From Gammaproteobacteria bacterium (lineage in GTDB: Bacteria > Pseudomonadota > Gammaproteobacteria > GRL18), in contig JAGLFC010000120.1 in the NCBI GenBank assembly GCA_023144715.1, positions 1 through 6,995 of the forward strand: a stretch of 6,995 bases of DNA, given 5' to 3'. This document shows positions 1 to 5,753 of the stretch, one piece after another. Both the position numbers and the translations under genes were made by a program. The stretch's first letter is position 1. Every line of letters begins with the position of its first letter. Below the pieces are notes generated by a model. That model was not told the DNA's origin, ran no database searches, and saw only the letters and a program-made list of their open reading frames with translations.

Positions 1-884
1 TCTTGGATATGAAAAGCAGAGTAGGGGATATTAAAATTATCAGGGATAATAAAACCAAACATAAGAGCCAAACCAATAGCCATATCAGAATAAGCTGAAA
101 AATCAAAATAAATTTGGAAGGTAAAAGCTAAAGAGGCTTGCCAAGACTCTATAAAATGAGCTTCACCACCCGAGAGAAGACTCTCAAAATAAGGGGAAGA
201 CATATCTTCTAATGCGTTGGCAAGCAGAACCTTTTTAAATAAACCAATAATAAATAATACCAAACCTCTGGAAATCCAAAGTGATTTTTGTTGATGAGCA
301 TAAGGGGCAGAAAATTGTGGGATCAGTGCATCATGTCGCACAATAGGGCCTGCGATTAACTGGGGGAAAAAGGTGACATAAAGAATATAATCAGAAAAAC
401 TATAATGAGTCTTATTAGTTTTTGACACATCCACAATATAAGAAATTTGTTGAAAGGTAAAAAAAGAAATGGCTAAAGGCAAAATGACAGGGTTGATGGA
501 TAATTCAATATTAAAGAGTGTATTCACATTATCAATAAAAAATTGACTGTATTTAAAATAAGCTAATAAGCCAAGGTTGATTGTAATGCCAATAATCACA
601 AGCCACTTTTTTTTAAGTTCCTTTTCAGTCTCTTTTTTAGCGTTCTTTGGTTTACACTCTTTTGAATGACAATGTGTTAATAACCAACCTATAAAAAAAT
701 TAATGATAATTGAAAAACCCAGTAGCCATAAATAAATAGGATTCCACCAACCATAAAAAAATAACGATGTGAGAGTCAGCAAACTCAATGCCACTCTTAA
801 ATTAATAAAGCGATAACACAGTAAATACAGTGATAATACCAACGGTAAAAAAATAAGAGTAAAAGTGTGTGAGGTGAATAACAT
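1..884 (-). CDS. MBOAT-family O-acyltransferase, AlgI-like (partial, C-terminus beyond window)
   Basis: Reading the minus strand from the ATG at 884 gives an open frame of 294 residues with no stop to the window edge. It starts MLFTSHTF, like the usual MLFNS start of AlgI-type proteins, so this start is preferred although no Shine-Dalgarno is visible. Family motifs are clear: LPLAISFFTFQQISYIVDV-like at residues 136-153, FFPQLIAGPIVR at 172-183, and FDFSAYSDMAIGLALMFGF with a following NFNIPY at about 260-288. Several hydrophobic segments (about 8-25, 37-70, 95-111, 205-222) mark a polytopic inner-membrane protein. Known AlgI-family members move acetyl groups to periplasmic polysaccharide with a partner protein; the substrate here cannot be inferred. 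The catalytic histidine (near residue 320 in AlgI) lies outside the window. Residues 71-93 form an unusually charged loop. The gene lies 29 bp after engB on the same strand, so co-transcription is likely. The family call is firm; the exact role is not. Confidence 0.88.
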   Translation of the reverse strand, partial: MLFTSHTFTLIFLPLVLSLYLLCYRFINLRVALSLLTLTSLFFYGWWNPIYLWLLGFSIIINFFIGWLLTHCHSKECKPKNAKKETEKELKKKWLVIIGITINLGLLAYFKYSQFFIDNVNTLFNIELSINPVILPLAISFFTFQQISYIVDVSKTNKTHYSFSDYILYVTFFPQLIAGPIVRHDALIPQFSAPYAHQQKSLWISRGLVLFIIGLFKKVLLANALEDMSSPYFESLLSGGEAHFIESWQASLAFTFQIYFDFSAYSDMAIGLALMFGFIIPDNFNIPYSAFHIQ

Positions 885-913
885 TAATTTATAGTGGTTT
901 TTTATACGTTAAC

Positions 914-1567
914 TTATGATTTTTCTATTTTTAAATCCGTGATTTCAAACCAGCCATTTAAGACATCTCTGGCTTCATCAACGCCTGTTTTTTTCAAAGC
1001 GGAAAATAATTGTGCTGTAGTACCGGGGTATTCAGATTGAATCGTTTTTTGCACTTTAAATAAAATATTTTGTGCAGCACCTCGTTTAAATTTATCGGAC
1101 TTTGTGAGTAATATATGGGCAGACATATCCGCTTTTTGACACCATTGCAACATCAGTACATCATATTCTGTAAAAGGACGACGTACATCCATAATCATCA
1201 TGACACCCTTTAAAGCAGAGCGTTCAATAAGATAGCGTTCAAGTAAATTTTGCCAATGTTGCTTAACTTTAATAGGAACCTTAGCATAGCCATAACCCGG
1301 TAGATCAACAAGGTGTCTTTGTGGATCGATTGAAAAATAATTAATCATTTGAGTACGGCCAGGTGTTTTTGACGTTCGACACAGGCTTTTAATATTTGAT
1401 ATGGTATTAATAGCACTTGACTTACCTGCGTTAGAACGACCTGCAAAGGCAATTTCAATGGCACTATCATTGGGTAACTGACTCCAGTTATTAACGCTGA
1501 GTAAAAATTCAGCATTATTATAATAATTAGGCTGAGTAAGTGATTGAGTCATTGATTTTTTTTGCAT
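914..1567 (-). CDS. engB: Ribosome biogenesis GTP-binding protein EngB/YihA/YsxC
   Basis: This is a complete 217-residue TrmE-Era-EngA-like GTPase of the EngB family, an essential factor that helps assemble the large ribosomal subunit in the cytoplasm. All nucleotide-binding motifs are visible: G1 GRSNAGKS at 43-50, G2 region TPGRTQ at 68-73, G3 DLPGYG at 88-93, G4 TKSD at 155-158 and G5-like FSALKKTG at 188-195. The length is close to that of E. coli YihA (about 210). The start is uncertain: the ATG at 1567 and an in-frame ATG five codons later (1552) both lack a good Shine-Dalgarno, and the second would give a length closer to the family norm. The gene is divergent from the cytochrome c5/c4 genes, an association I recall from pseudomonads and relatives. 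It is followed by the acyltransferase gene after 29 bp. Nothing looks broken. Confidence 0.97.
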   Translation of the reverse strand: MQKKSMTQSLTQPNYYNNAEFLLSVNNWSQLPNDSAIEIAFAGRSNAGKSSAINTISNIKSLCRTSKTPGRTQMINYFSIDPQRHLVDLPGYGYAKVPIKVKQHWQNLLERYLIERSALKGVMMIMDVRRPFTEYDVLMLQWCQKADMSAHILLTKSDKFKRGAAQNILFKVQKTIQSEYPGTTAQLFSALKKTGVDEARDVLNGWFEITDLKIEKS

Positions 1568-1644
1568 ATTAAGTTTAGGTTCAGTTAATAGATGATAAAA
1601 TTTTTATTAGGTGATGTGTGTTCATGTATTCAAAAAATAATTTA

Positions 1645-1671
1645 TTGAAACTTGGCACAGATCAATATAAT
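1645..1671 (+). promoter_or_regulatory. Candidate sigma-70 promoter with consensus -10
   Basis: TATAAT at 1666-1671 is a perfect -10 hexamer. TTGAAA at 1645-1650 matches the -35 consensus at five of six positions, but the 15-bp spacer is shorter than the usual 16-18. A start near 1678 would fall within the left arm of the stem-loop at 1673-1737 and leave a leader of about 147 nt before the cytochrome c5 ATG. An FNR-like box fills the spacer, so a bound regulator would more likely repress than activate. Assigned from pattern only. Confidence 0.35.
1652..1665 (+). promoter_or_regulatory. FNR/ANR-like operator half-conserved box
   Basis: TTGGCACAGATCAA matches the known FNR/ANR palindrome TTGATNNNNATCAA at eight of ten defined positions. 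The right half ATCAA is perfect and the left half has two mismatches (GC for AT). It sits directly upstream of the TATAAT at 1666. Oxygen-responsive control of cytochrome genes is common in gammaproteobacteria, which fits the context, but a single imperfect match in AT-rich DNA can arise by chance. Confidence 0.3.
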
Positions 1672-1672
1672 A

Positions 1673-1747
1673 GGCTATTTTAGCACTTTATTATAAACAA
1701 ATGTTGATCAGAGCTCTTTGTTTTGTGTAAAATAGCCCAAATTTTTT
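1673..1747 (+). ncRNA. Long imperfect stem-loop with T run: leader terminator/attenuator or small RNA end
   Basis: GGCTATTTTA (1673-1682) is perfectly complementary to TAAAATAGCC (1728-1737). After a single bulged G (1683), CAC (1684-1686) pairs with GTG (1725-1727). After an asymmetric internal loop, AAACAAA (1695-1701) pairs with TTTGTTT (1717-1723). The nested stems give about 20 pairs around a 15-nt loop, and six Ts follow at 1742-1747 after a CAAA spacer. It could end a short plus-strand transcript begun upstream (for example from TAAAAT at 1596-1601) or act as a leader structure for the cytochrome operon. No RNA family is recognised. Confidence 0.35.
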
Positions 1748-1751
1748 CGTA

Positions 1752-1780
1752 TTGTTTATTTTGATAGCAACAGTTTTAAT
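1752..1780 (+). promoter_or_regulatory. Weak candidate promoter proximal to cytochrome c5
   Basis: TTGTTT at 1752-1757 and TTTAAT at 1775-1780 are separated by 17 bp. The -10 matches consensus at five of six positions and the -35 at three. Transcription from here would give a leader of about 40 nt before the ATG at 1825, bypassing the upstream stem-loop. AT-rich sequence makes such matches common. Confidence 0.22.
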
Positions 1781-1824
1781 AAGTAGATGATATAGAATTC
1801 ACCTTATTGTTTGGAGTAATATAA

Positions 1825-2124
1825 ATGAAAAATAGTATTAAATTAATGGTTGCAGCAGTGTTTGTAGTTGGTTCTTCTGCGGCTTTTTCAGATGGTGCAA
1901 CACTTTATAAAACAGCTTGTTTTGCCTGTCATGATGCGGGTATCGCAGGTGCACCTAAGTTTGCCGATAAAAAACTTTGGGCACCCCGTATTGCCACAGG
2001 TGTTGACGCTATGGTAAAAGTGGTTTTAACAGGTAAAGGTGCTATGCCACCCAATGGTGGTACACAAATGACTGAAGCCCAAATCCGTGAAGTCGTTGAA
2101 TATATGGCCGATGCTGCTAAGTAA
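1825..2124 (+). CDS. Cytochrome c5 family monohaem c-type cytochrome
   Basis: This encodes a 99-residue exported cytochrome c. Residues 1-22 form a signal peptide (MKNSIK, then a hydrophobic core). The haem-binding CFACH lies at 32-36 and the probable axial methionine is M74 in GAMPPNGG, the c5-type arrangement near the C-terminus. It would act in the periplasm, passing electrons from the quinol-oxidising complex or dehydrogenases to a terminal oxidase. The start is supported by GGAG at 1813-1816, eight bases before the ATG. Cytochrome c4 follows after 72 bp on the same strand, and the pair is a frequent gammaproteobacterial unit. Classical c5 proteins carry a cysteine pair (GGCADC type) just after the methionine ligand; here the matching stretch reads GGTQMT, so that disulfide is absent. 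Family call is firm; the specific partner is unknown. Confidence 0.93.
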   Translation: MKNSIKLMVAAVFVVGSSAAFSDGATLYKTACFACHDAGIAGAPKFADKKLWAPRIATGVDAMVKVVLTGKGAMPPNGGTQMTEAQIREVVEYMADAAK

Positions 2125-2137
2125 CTTAATGGTTACT
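2120..2137 (+). other. Small hairpin at the cytochrome c5 stop codon
   Basis: AGTAAC (2120-2125) and GTTACT (2132-2137) are perfect inverted repeats around a six-base loop, overlapping the TAA stop. The stem is short and has no T run, so it is not a terminator. It might mark an mRNA processing or stability point between c5 and c4, but could be chance. Confidence 0.2.
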
Positions 2138-2196
2138 AAAAGCGATATATTATTTCATACACACATTATTTATAACATCAAGATTTAGGTAAAACC

Positions 2197-2838
2197 ATGA
2201 AAAAATTTGCAATTGTTGCTGCTTTACTAGTAGTCGGTTTAACAGGTGTAGTACATGCAGCAGGTGATGCTGAAGCGGGTAAAGTGAAAGCTGCAAGTTG
2301 TGTAGCATGTCATGGCGTAGACGGTAATTCATTAGCCGCTACACCGACGTTTCCTAATCTTGCAGGGCAAAGTGCTTCTTACCTCTACAAGCAGTTAGTT
2401 GCATTTAAAGAAGGCAAACGCAAAGATCCCACTATGAATGCTATGGTGATGCCTCTTGATGATCAAGCCATGCAAGATGTGTCGGCTTTTTTTGCCACGC
2501 AAACATTAAAACCGGGTGTTGCCGATCCTGCTTTAACAGCGGTGGGTCAAGCCATTTATAAGGGTGGCATCGCTGAAATTGGTGCACCTGCTTGTATGGC
2601 GTGTCATGGTCCTGCTGGTAAGGGCAATCCGGGTGCAGGTTATCCTCAACTTGCTAGCCAAAAAAGTGTGTATATCGAAAAACAATTGAAAGATTTTCGC
2701 AGTGCGGCACAAAGTATGGGTGGTGCAGTCGTAGGTCGTGATAATGATGCTAATAAAATGATGCGTGATGCGGTGAAACGTATGAGTGACCCAGAAATAA
2801 AAGCAGTTTCCGCTTATATTCAGGGTTTACAACCTTAA
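2197..2838 (+). CDS. Cytochrome c4, dihaem
   Basis: This 213-residue protein consists of two homologous cytochrome c domains. Residues 1-21 form a signal peptide with a plausible VHA cleavage site. Domain 1 has haem motif CVACH at 35-39 and probable methionine ligand M80. Domain 2 has CMACH at 133-137 and probable ligand M189; M80 and M189 fall at equivalent distances from the following helix. Family landmarks such as FPNLAGQ (52-58), YPQLASQ (149-155) and the KQL..F segments are present in both halves. Known c4 proteins are membrane-associated periplasmic electron carriers feeding cbb3- or aa3-type oxidases. An AGG at 2187-2189 supports the start. It is probably co-transcribed with cytochrome c5 and is followed by a terminator. 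Length and motifs are normal for the family. Confidence 0.96.
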   Translation: MKKFAIVAALLVVGLTGVVHAAGDAEAGKVKAASCVACHGVDGNSLAATPTFPNLAGQSASYLYKQLVAFKEGKRKDPTMNAMVMPLDDQAMQDVSAFFATQTLKPGVADPALTAVGQAIYKGGIAEIGAPACMACHGPAGKGNPGAGYPQLASQKSVYIEKQLKDFRSAAQSMGGAVVGRDNDANKMMRDAVKRMSDPEIKAVSAYIQGLQP

Positions 2839-2853
2839 ATACCGTTATTTTCA

Positions 2854-2877
2854 GTTTAATAGTAATCTCTATTAAAC
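2854..2877 (+). other. Perfect 9-bp inverted repeat after cytochrome c4
   Basis: GTTTAATAG (2854-2862) and CTATTAAAC (2869-2877) are exactly complementary around a TAATCT loop. The hairpin lies 16 bp after the c4 stop and 20 bp before the main terminator. It has no T run, so it is more likely an mRNA 3' stability element or accessory structure than a terminator. Confidence 0.45.
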
Positions 2878-2896
2878 ATTGATCATACATTATAAG

Positions 2897-2932
2897 AAAA
2901 AAAGGGGGGTCTTTTGACCACTCTTTTTTTTT
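2897..2932 (+). terminator. Rho-independent terminator of the c5-c4 operon
   Basis: An A7 run (2897-2903) and six Gs lead into GGTC-TTTT-GACC, followed by CTC and nine Ts ending at 2932. Pairing is GGTC/GACC, one G-A mismatch, three further pairs including a G-T wobble, then A-T pairs with the T run. It has the form of a strong intrinsic terminator placed 58 bp after the c4 stop. The A run on the other side means it could also work in the opposite direction, although no minus-strand gene reaches it here. Confidence 0.85.
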
Positions 2933-2941
2933 GAATATTAC
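2914..2941 (+). promoter_or_regulatory. Candidate resB promoter overlapping the terminator
   Basis: TTGACC (2914-2919) matches the -35 consensus at five of six positions and lies in the loop and right stem of the terminator. TATTAC (2936-2941) matches the -10 at four of six after a 16-bp spacer. The predicted start near 2948 would give an 18-nt leader before the resB GTG. Only 33 bp separate terminator and GTG, so resB needs either such a promoter or read-through. Confidence 0.35.
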
Positions 2942-2965
2942 TTAATTCCTAGTTGAGCCTAAAAC

Positions 2966-5074
2966 GTGAGTCATAAAAACAGTCCTGAGTTTAAAGAGAG
3001 TTCTGAGCCTGAAAATAGCTCTGAAGAAATAACACGCCAGCGTTCTAGCCGTAAAGATCATGGACGAGCAAAAGTTATTTTGAGTTTTTTAGGTTCAATG
3101 GAATTGGCAATCAGTCTTTTTGTCGTGATTGGCATTGCCTCTATTATTGGTACGATTTTACAACAAAATCAAGCCTATAATACTTATATTGTTCAGTTTG
3201 GGCCTTTCTGGTTTGAAGTGTTTCGTTCCTTAGAACTTTTTGATATTTATAGTTCATGGTGGTTTGTTATTTTATTAGGCTTTTTACTAATATCTACTTC
3301 AGCCTGTATTTATCGTTATGCACCCTTAATGATTCGAGAATGGCGACGTTTCCATTTAAACGTATCAACAAAATCCTTAAAACTCATGCATGCATCGGGT
3401 GTTTGGAACACTCAAAGCAGTCGTGATGACAGCATTCAATTTATACAAGAAAAATTAGCCAATGGCGGCTATCAATCACGTTTAAAGGATGAGCAAGGTG
3501 TGATTACCATTGCGGCTAAAAAAGGTTCCGCTAATCGTCTAGGTTATATCTTTACACATGGTGCGATTATTGTTATTTGTCTGAGTGCGTTATACGATGG
3601 TAACTTTAATTTAAAATTACGTGAAACAGCAGGGCAACTCAAACCTGAAACCCGAGATTTATTTGCGTCACAAGTCCCTGACATTAGTCGTTTAAAACAT
3701 GATGAAAATCATGCTTTTCGTGGCAGTGCCAATGTCCCAGAAGGAAGTACAACAGGGCTGGTTTTTTTACAAATGCGTAATGGATTTTTGGTACAGGAAT
3801 TACCATTTACAATTACCCTCAATGATTTTCGTATTGAACATTATGAATCAGGTATGCCTAAATCCTTTGAAAGTGATATTATTTTAGAAGATAAGGAAAC
3901 AGGCGAAAAAATTAATAAAACGATTGCGGTCAATCATCCTCTTTTTTATAAGGATTTTGCTATTTATCAAGCCTCATTTGATGATGGTGGCACCATTATG
4001 GATATGCAAGCGTGGTCTTTAGAAAATGCCGATCAAACCGTAATGCCCTTTAAACAAGTGGTGGGGCAATCACGTATTATTCCGACGGCTCAGGGTGATA
4101 TGAAGTTAGAATTAGTCGAATTCACCGCATCCAATGTACAGCCCAATCCTAAAGCAAAAGAAACAGGCAGAAAGTTTAAAAATATGGGGGCGACCTTAAC
4201 CTTTCGCTTACGTGATACATCTGGACAAGCAAGAGAGTTTATTAATTATGCCAATCCTGTCGAACAAGAAGGCCGTTACTTTTATTTGAGTGGTGTACGC
4301 AATGCAACCACTGAGCCTTTTCGTTATTTATTTATTCCAGCCGATGATAATATCAGCATCAAACGTTTCTTTGATTTTCGGGCATTACTCAATAATAAAG
4401 AGGAAATGAAGCGTATTTCAGAAAAAACAGCGGCATTATCACTTCAATCAAGCAATGCACCTGATTCTAAAATAGTGGCTCAAATGGGCTTGGTGATGCA
4501 ACGTTTAGTGGAACAATTTGTCTTGGGTGGTTTTGATTTAGTCATCAATGATATTAATAAACAAGTCCCAGAAGAAAAACGTGAAGAAGTGATGGATTCT
4601 TATTTTAAAGTACTCCAAACTATTTTAGGCACCGTTTATCTTGAAGTATTACAAAAAGAAGGTATTGATATTAGTGCTGATATTACCCCTGCTCAGGAAC
4701 AATATTATGATGATGTGGTCAATACGATGGGAATTTTAGCCAATTATAATGCCCCTTTTTATTTACAGATAAAATCCTTTGATCATAAAGAAGCTTCTGG
4801 TTTTCAAATTACCAAATCACCCGGAAAAGACCTTGTTTATCTGGGTTGTACGCTATTATGTATTGGCATTGTGTTAATGTTTTATGTGGCTCATAAGCGT
4901 ATTTGGGTGATTATTGAACCTCAAGATAAAGTAGAGGGAAGCCCATTACACATTATTGTTGCGGGTTCGGGTGATCGTCATCAAAAAGAGTTTGAGCAAG
5001 AATTTCAGGCATTATCACAGCTTTTGGATAAACACTTTGGTAAACATGATCATTATTCTATGAGTAAAGAATAA
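2966..5074 (+). CDS. resB: Cytochrome c biogenesis protein ResB (Ccs1), system II
   Basis: The 702-residue protein is an inner-membrane ResB/Ccs1, which with CcsA/ResC forms the synthase that delivers haem to CXXCH motifs of exported cytochromes. A hydrophilic Ser/Glu-rich N-terminus (1-35) precedes FLGSMELAIS and transmembrane segments at about 47-66, 98-115, 193-210 and 622-642. A large periplasmic domain lies between the third and fourth. Conserved features include LGS and SIIGTILQQ in segment 1, SACIYR at 112-117, H198 in segment 3 (YIFTHGAIIVI), GMPKSFESD at 296-304, and VNHPLFYKDFAIYQASFDDGG at 322-342. The GTG at 2966 is the first possible start because an in-frame TAA lies at 2960-2962; its Shine-Dalgarno is weak. 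Starting at M45 would cut into the conserved segment before helix 1. It follows c4, fitting a role in its maturation. No ccsA/resC follows, which is unusual. Confidence 0.94.
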   Translation: MSHKNSPEFKESSEPENSSEEITRQRSSRKDHGRAKVILSFLGSMELAISLFVVIGIASIIGTILQQNQAYNTYIVQFGPFWFEVFRSLELFDIYSSWWFVILLGFLLISTSACIYRYAPLMIREWRRFHLNVSTKSLKLMHASGVWNTQSSRDDSIQFIQEKLANGGYQSRLKDEQGVITIAAKKGSANRLGYIFTHGAIIVICLSALYDGNFNLKLRETAGQLKPETRDLFASQVPDISRLKHDENHAFRGSANVPEGSTTGLVFLQMRNGFLVQELPFTITLNDFRIEHYESGMPKSFESDIILEDKETGEKINKTIAVNHPLFYKDFAIYQASFDDGGTIMDMQAWSLENADQTVMPFKQVVGQSRIIPTAQGDMKLELVEFTASNVQPNPKAKETGRKFKNMGATLTFRLRDTSGQAREFINYANPVEQEGRYFYLSGVRNATTEPFRYLFIPADDNISIKRFFDFRALLNNKEEMKRISEKTAALSLQSSNAPDSKIVAQMGLVMQRLVEQFVLGGFDLVINDINKQVPEEKREEVMDSYFKVLQTILGTVYLEVLQKEGIDISADITPAQEQYYDDVVNTMGILANYNAPFYLQIKSFDHKEASGFQITKSPGKDLVYLGCTLLCIGIVLMFYVAHKRIWVIIEPQDKVEGSPLHIIVAGSGDRHQKEFEQEFQALSQLLDKHFGKHDHYSMSKE

Positions 5075-5134
5075 AGGATCAGTCAATATATCAAATGTTA
5101 TCATTCAGCATTGGTTTCAGTTGAGGATATTTTA

Positions 5135-5209
5135 ATGGAATTTTTAGATGAAATAATTGCGATGACCTTATTGATGACTCACAAAAGGAAATATAGTGTC
5201 TCATTCTAA
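5135..5209 (+). CDS. Possible 24-residue small ORF overlapping the methyltransferase start
   Basis: An ATG at 5135 opens a 24-codon frame (MEFLDEIIAMTLLMTHKRK, then YSVSF) ending at TAA 5207-5209. TGAGGA at 5122-5127 gives a good Shine-Dalgarno with a 7-nt spacer, better than that of resB. The stop lies 14 bp inside the methyltransferase gene in another frame, an arrangement that suits translational coupling. The peptide has an amphipathic-hydrophobic first half and a basic end, and I recognise no family. It could be a leader peptide, an independent small protein, or a chance ORF; conservation in relatives would decide. Confidence 0.3.
   Translation: MEFLDEIIAMTLLMTHKRKYSVSF
5185..5198 (+). 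promoter_or_regulatory. Ribosome binding site fixing the GTG start of the methyltransferase
   Basis: AAGGA at 5185-5189 stands six bases before GTG 5196-5198. It supports the GTG start of the methyltransferase and lies inside the overlapping small ORF, so ribosomes finishing that ORF would pass over it. Confidence 0.6.
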
Positions 5210-5735
5210 CTTGATTGCTCAAGCCAATGTGTGTATTGGATTAAGCAATCCTAAAAGCCCCGAAAATGTCAATTCAGTCAAGCGTGCCGCGGGTAATTTT
5301 CGTGCTGATGCGATTTATTTTACAGGAACACGTTATCCTCGTGCTGTAAAACTCAATCCTGCTACAACAAATATGAGTCGTGCGGTTAGCTTAACGATTC
5401 CTATCATAAACACATCATGTTTGATTGATAACACTCCTGACAATATGAAAATAGTCTGTGTTGAATTTGCCGAAAATGCAATTTCCTTAGCTCAGTATCA
5501 ACATCCAGAACAAGCACTTTATATCTTTGGACCAGAAGACGGTAATCTGAGTCAAGAGATTATCAACAGAGCCGATGCCGTGGTGTATATACCGACGCAA
5601 GGTTGTATGAACCTTGCTGCCACAGTGAATGTAGTACTTTATGATAGATTAGCAAAACAGCCACCACACGATGACAATAATGATCTTATTTTTAAAAATC
5701 GAGATATTAATAATAAGCTAAAAGTGAAAAAATAG
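5196..5735 (+). CDS. TrmH/SpoU-family (SPOUT) RNA methyltransferase
   Basis: This 179-residue protein has the catalytic-domain signature of SpoU/TrmH enzymes, which use S-adenosylmethionine to methylate ribose 2'-OH in tRNA or rRNA through a trefoil-knot fold. Motif 1 is represented by NPKSPENVNSVKRAAGNF (18-35), motif 2 by IFGPEDGNLSQEI (110-122) and motif 3 by IPTQGCMNLAATVNVVLYDRL (132-152), with N139 at the conserved asparagine position. The domain is compact, lacking an N-terminal RNA-binding extension, so it resembles the short TrmL-like class, but its sequence is not close enough to name the target. The start is the GTG at 5196, preceded by AAGGA (5185-5189) six bases away. The C-terminal 25 residues are polar, rich in Asp, Asn and Lys. 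It lies 121 bp after resB and converges with dnaE. Confidence 0.85.
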   Translation: MSHSNLIAQANVCIGLSNPKSPENVNSVKRAAGNFRADAIYFTGTRYPRAVKLNPATTNMSRAVSLTIPIINTSCLIDNTPDNMKIVCVEFAENAISLAQYQHPEQALYIFGPEDGNLSQEIINRADAVVYIPTQGCMNLAATVNVVLYDRLAKQPPHDDNNDLIFKNRDINNKLKVKK

Positions 5736-5753
5736 AGATCATTTAAGCATACA

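Larger units (their letters stand above)
1568..1824. other. Divergent intergenic region between engB and cytochrome c5
   Basis: This 257-bp AT-rich stretch separates engB (minus) from the cytochrome genes (plus). It must hold promoters for both directions. On the plus strand it has a perfect TATAAT at 1666-1671, an FNR/ANR-like box at 1652-1665, a long imperfect stem-loop at 1673-1737 followed by T6 at 1742-1747, and a weak promoter-like pair nearer the cytochrome gene. No convincing engB promoter could be chosen on the minus strand: TTGATC (complement of 1660-1665) and TTGAAT (complement of 1628-1633) are only possible -35 boxes. No protein-coding ORF is evident. Confidence 0.6.

Noticed and set aside
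1704..1717. TTGATCA next to the palindrome AGAGCTCT as a second FNR-like or other operator
   Set aside because: The left half fits TTGAT but the right half has no match to ATCAA; overlapping short palindromes are expected by chance here and they lie in the predicted loop.
2150..2332. 60-residue minus-strand ORF overlapping cytochrome c4
   Set aside because: Leu/His-rich translation is the antisense shadow of the c4 signal-peptide and first-haem region; the plus-strand gene has clear motifs.
3699..3887. 62-residue plus-strand ORF inside resB
   Set aside because: Out-of-frame reading within the conserved ResB periplasmic domain, with no recognisable motif.
2966..5210. resB and the methyltransferase both start GTG and encode Met-Ser-His-x-Asn
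   Set aside because: Codons differ and upstream sequences are unrelated, so this looks like coincidence rather than duplication.
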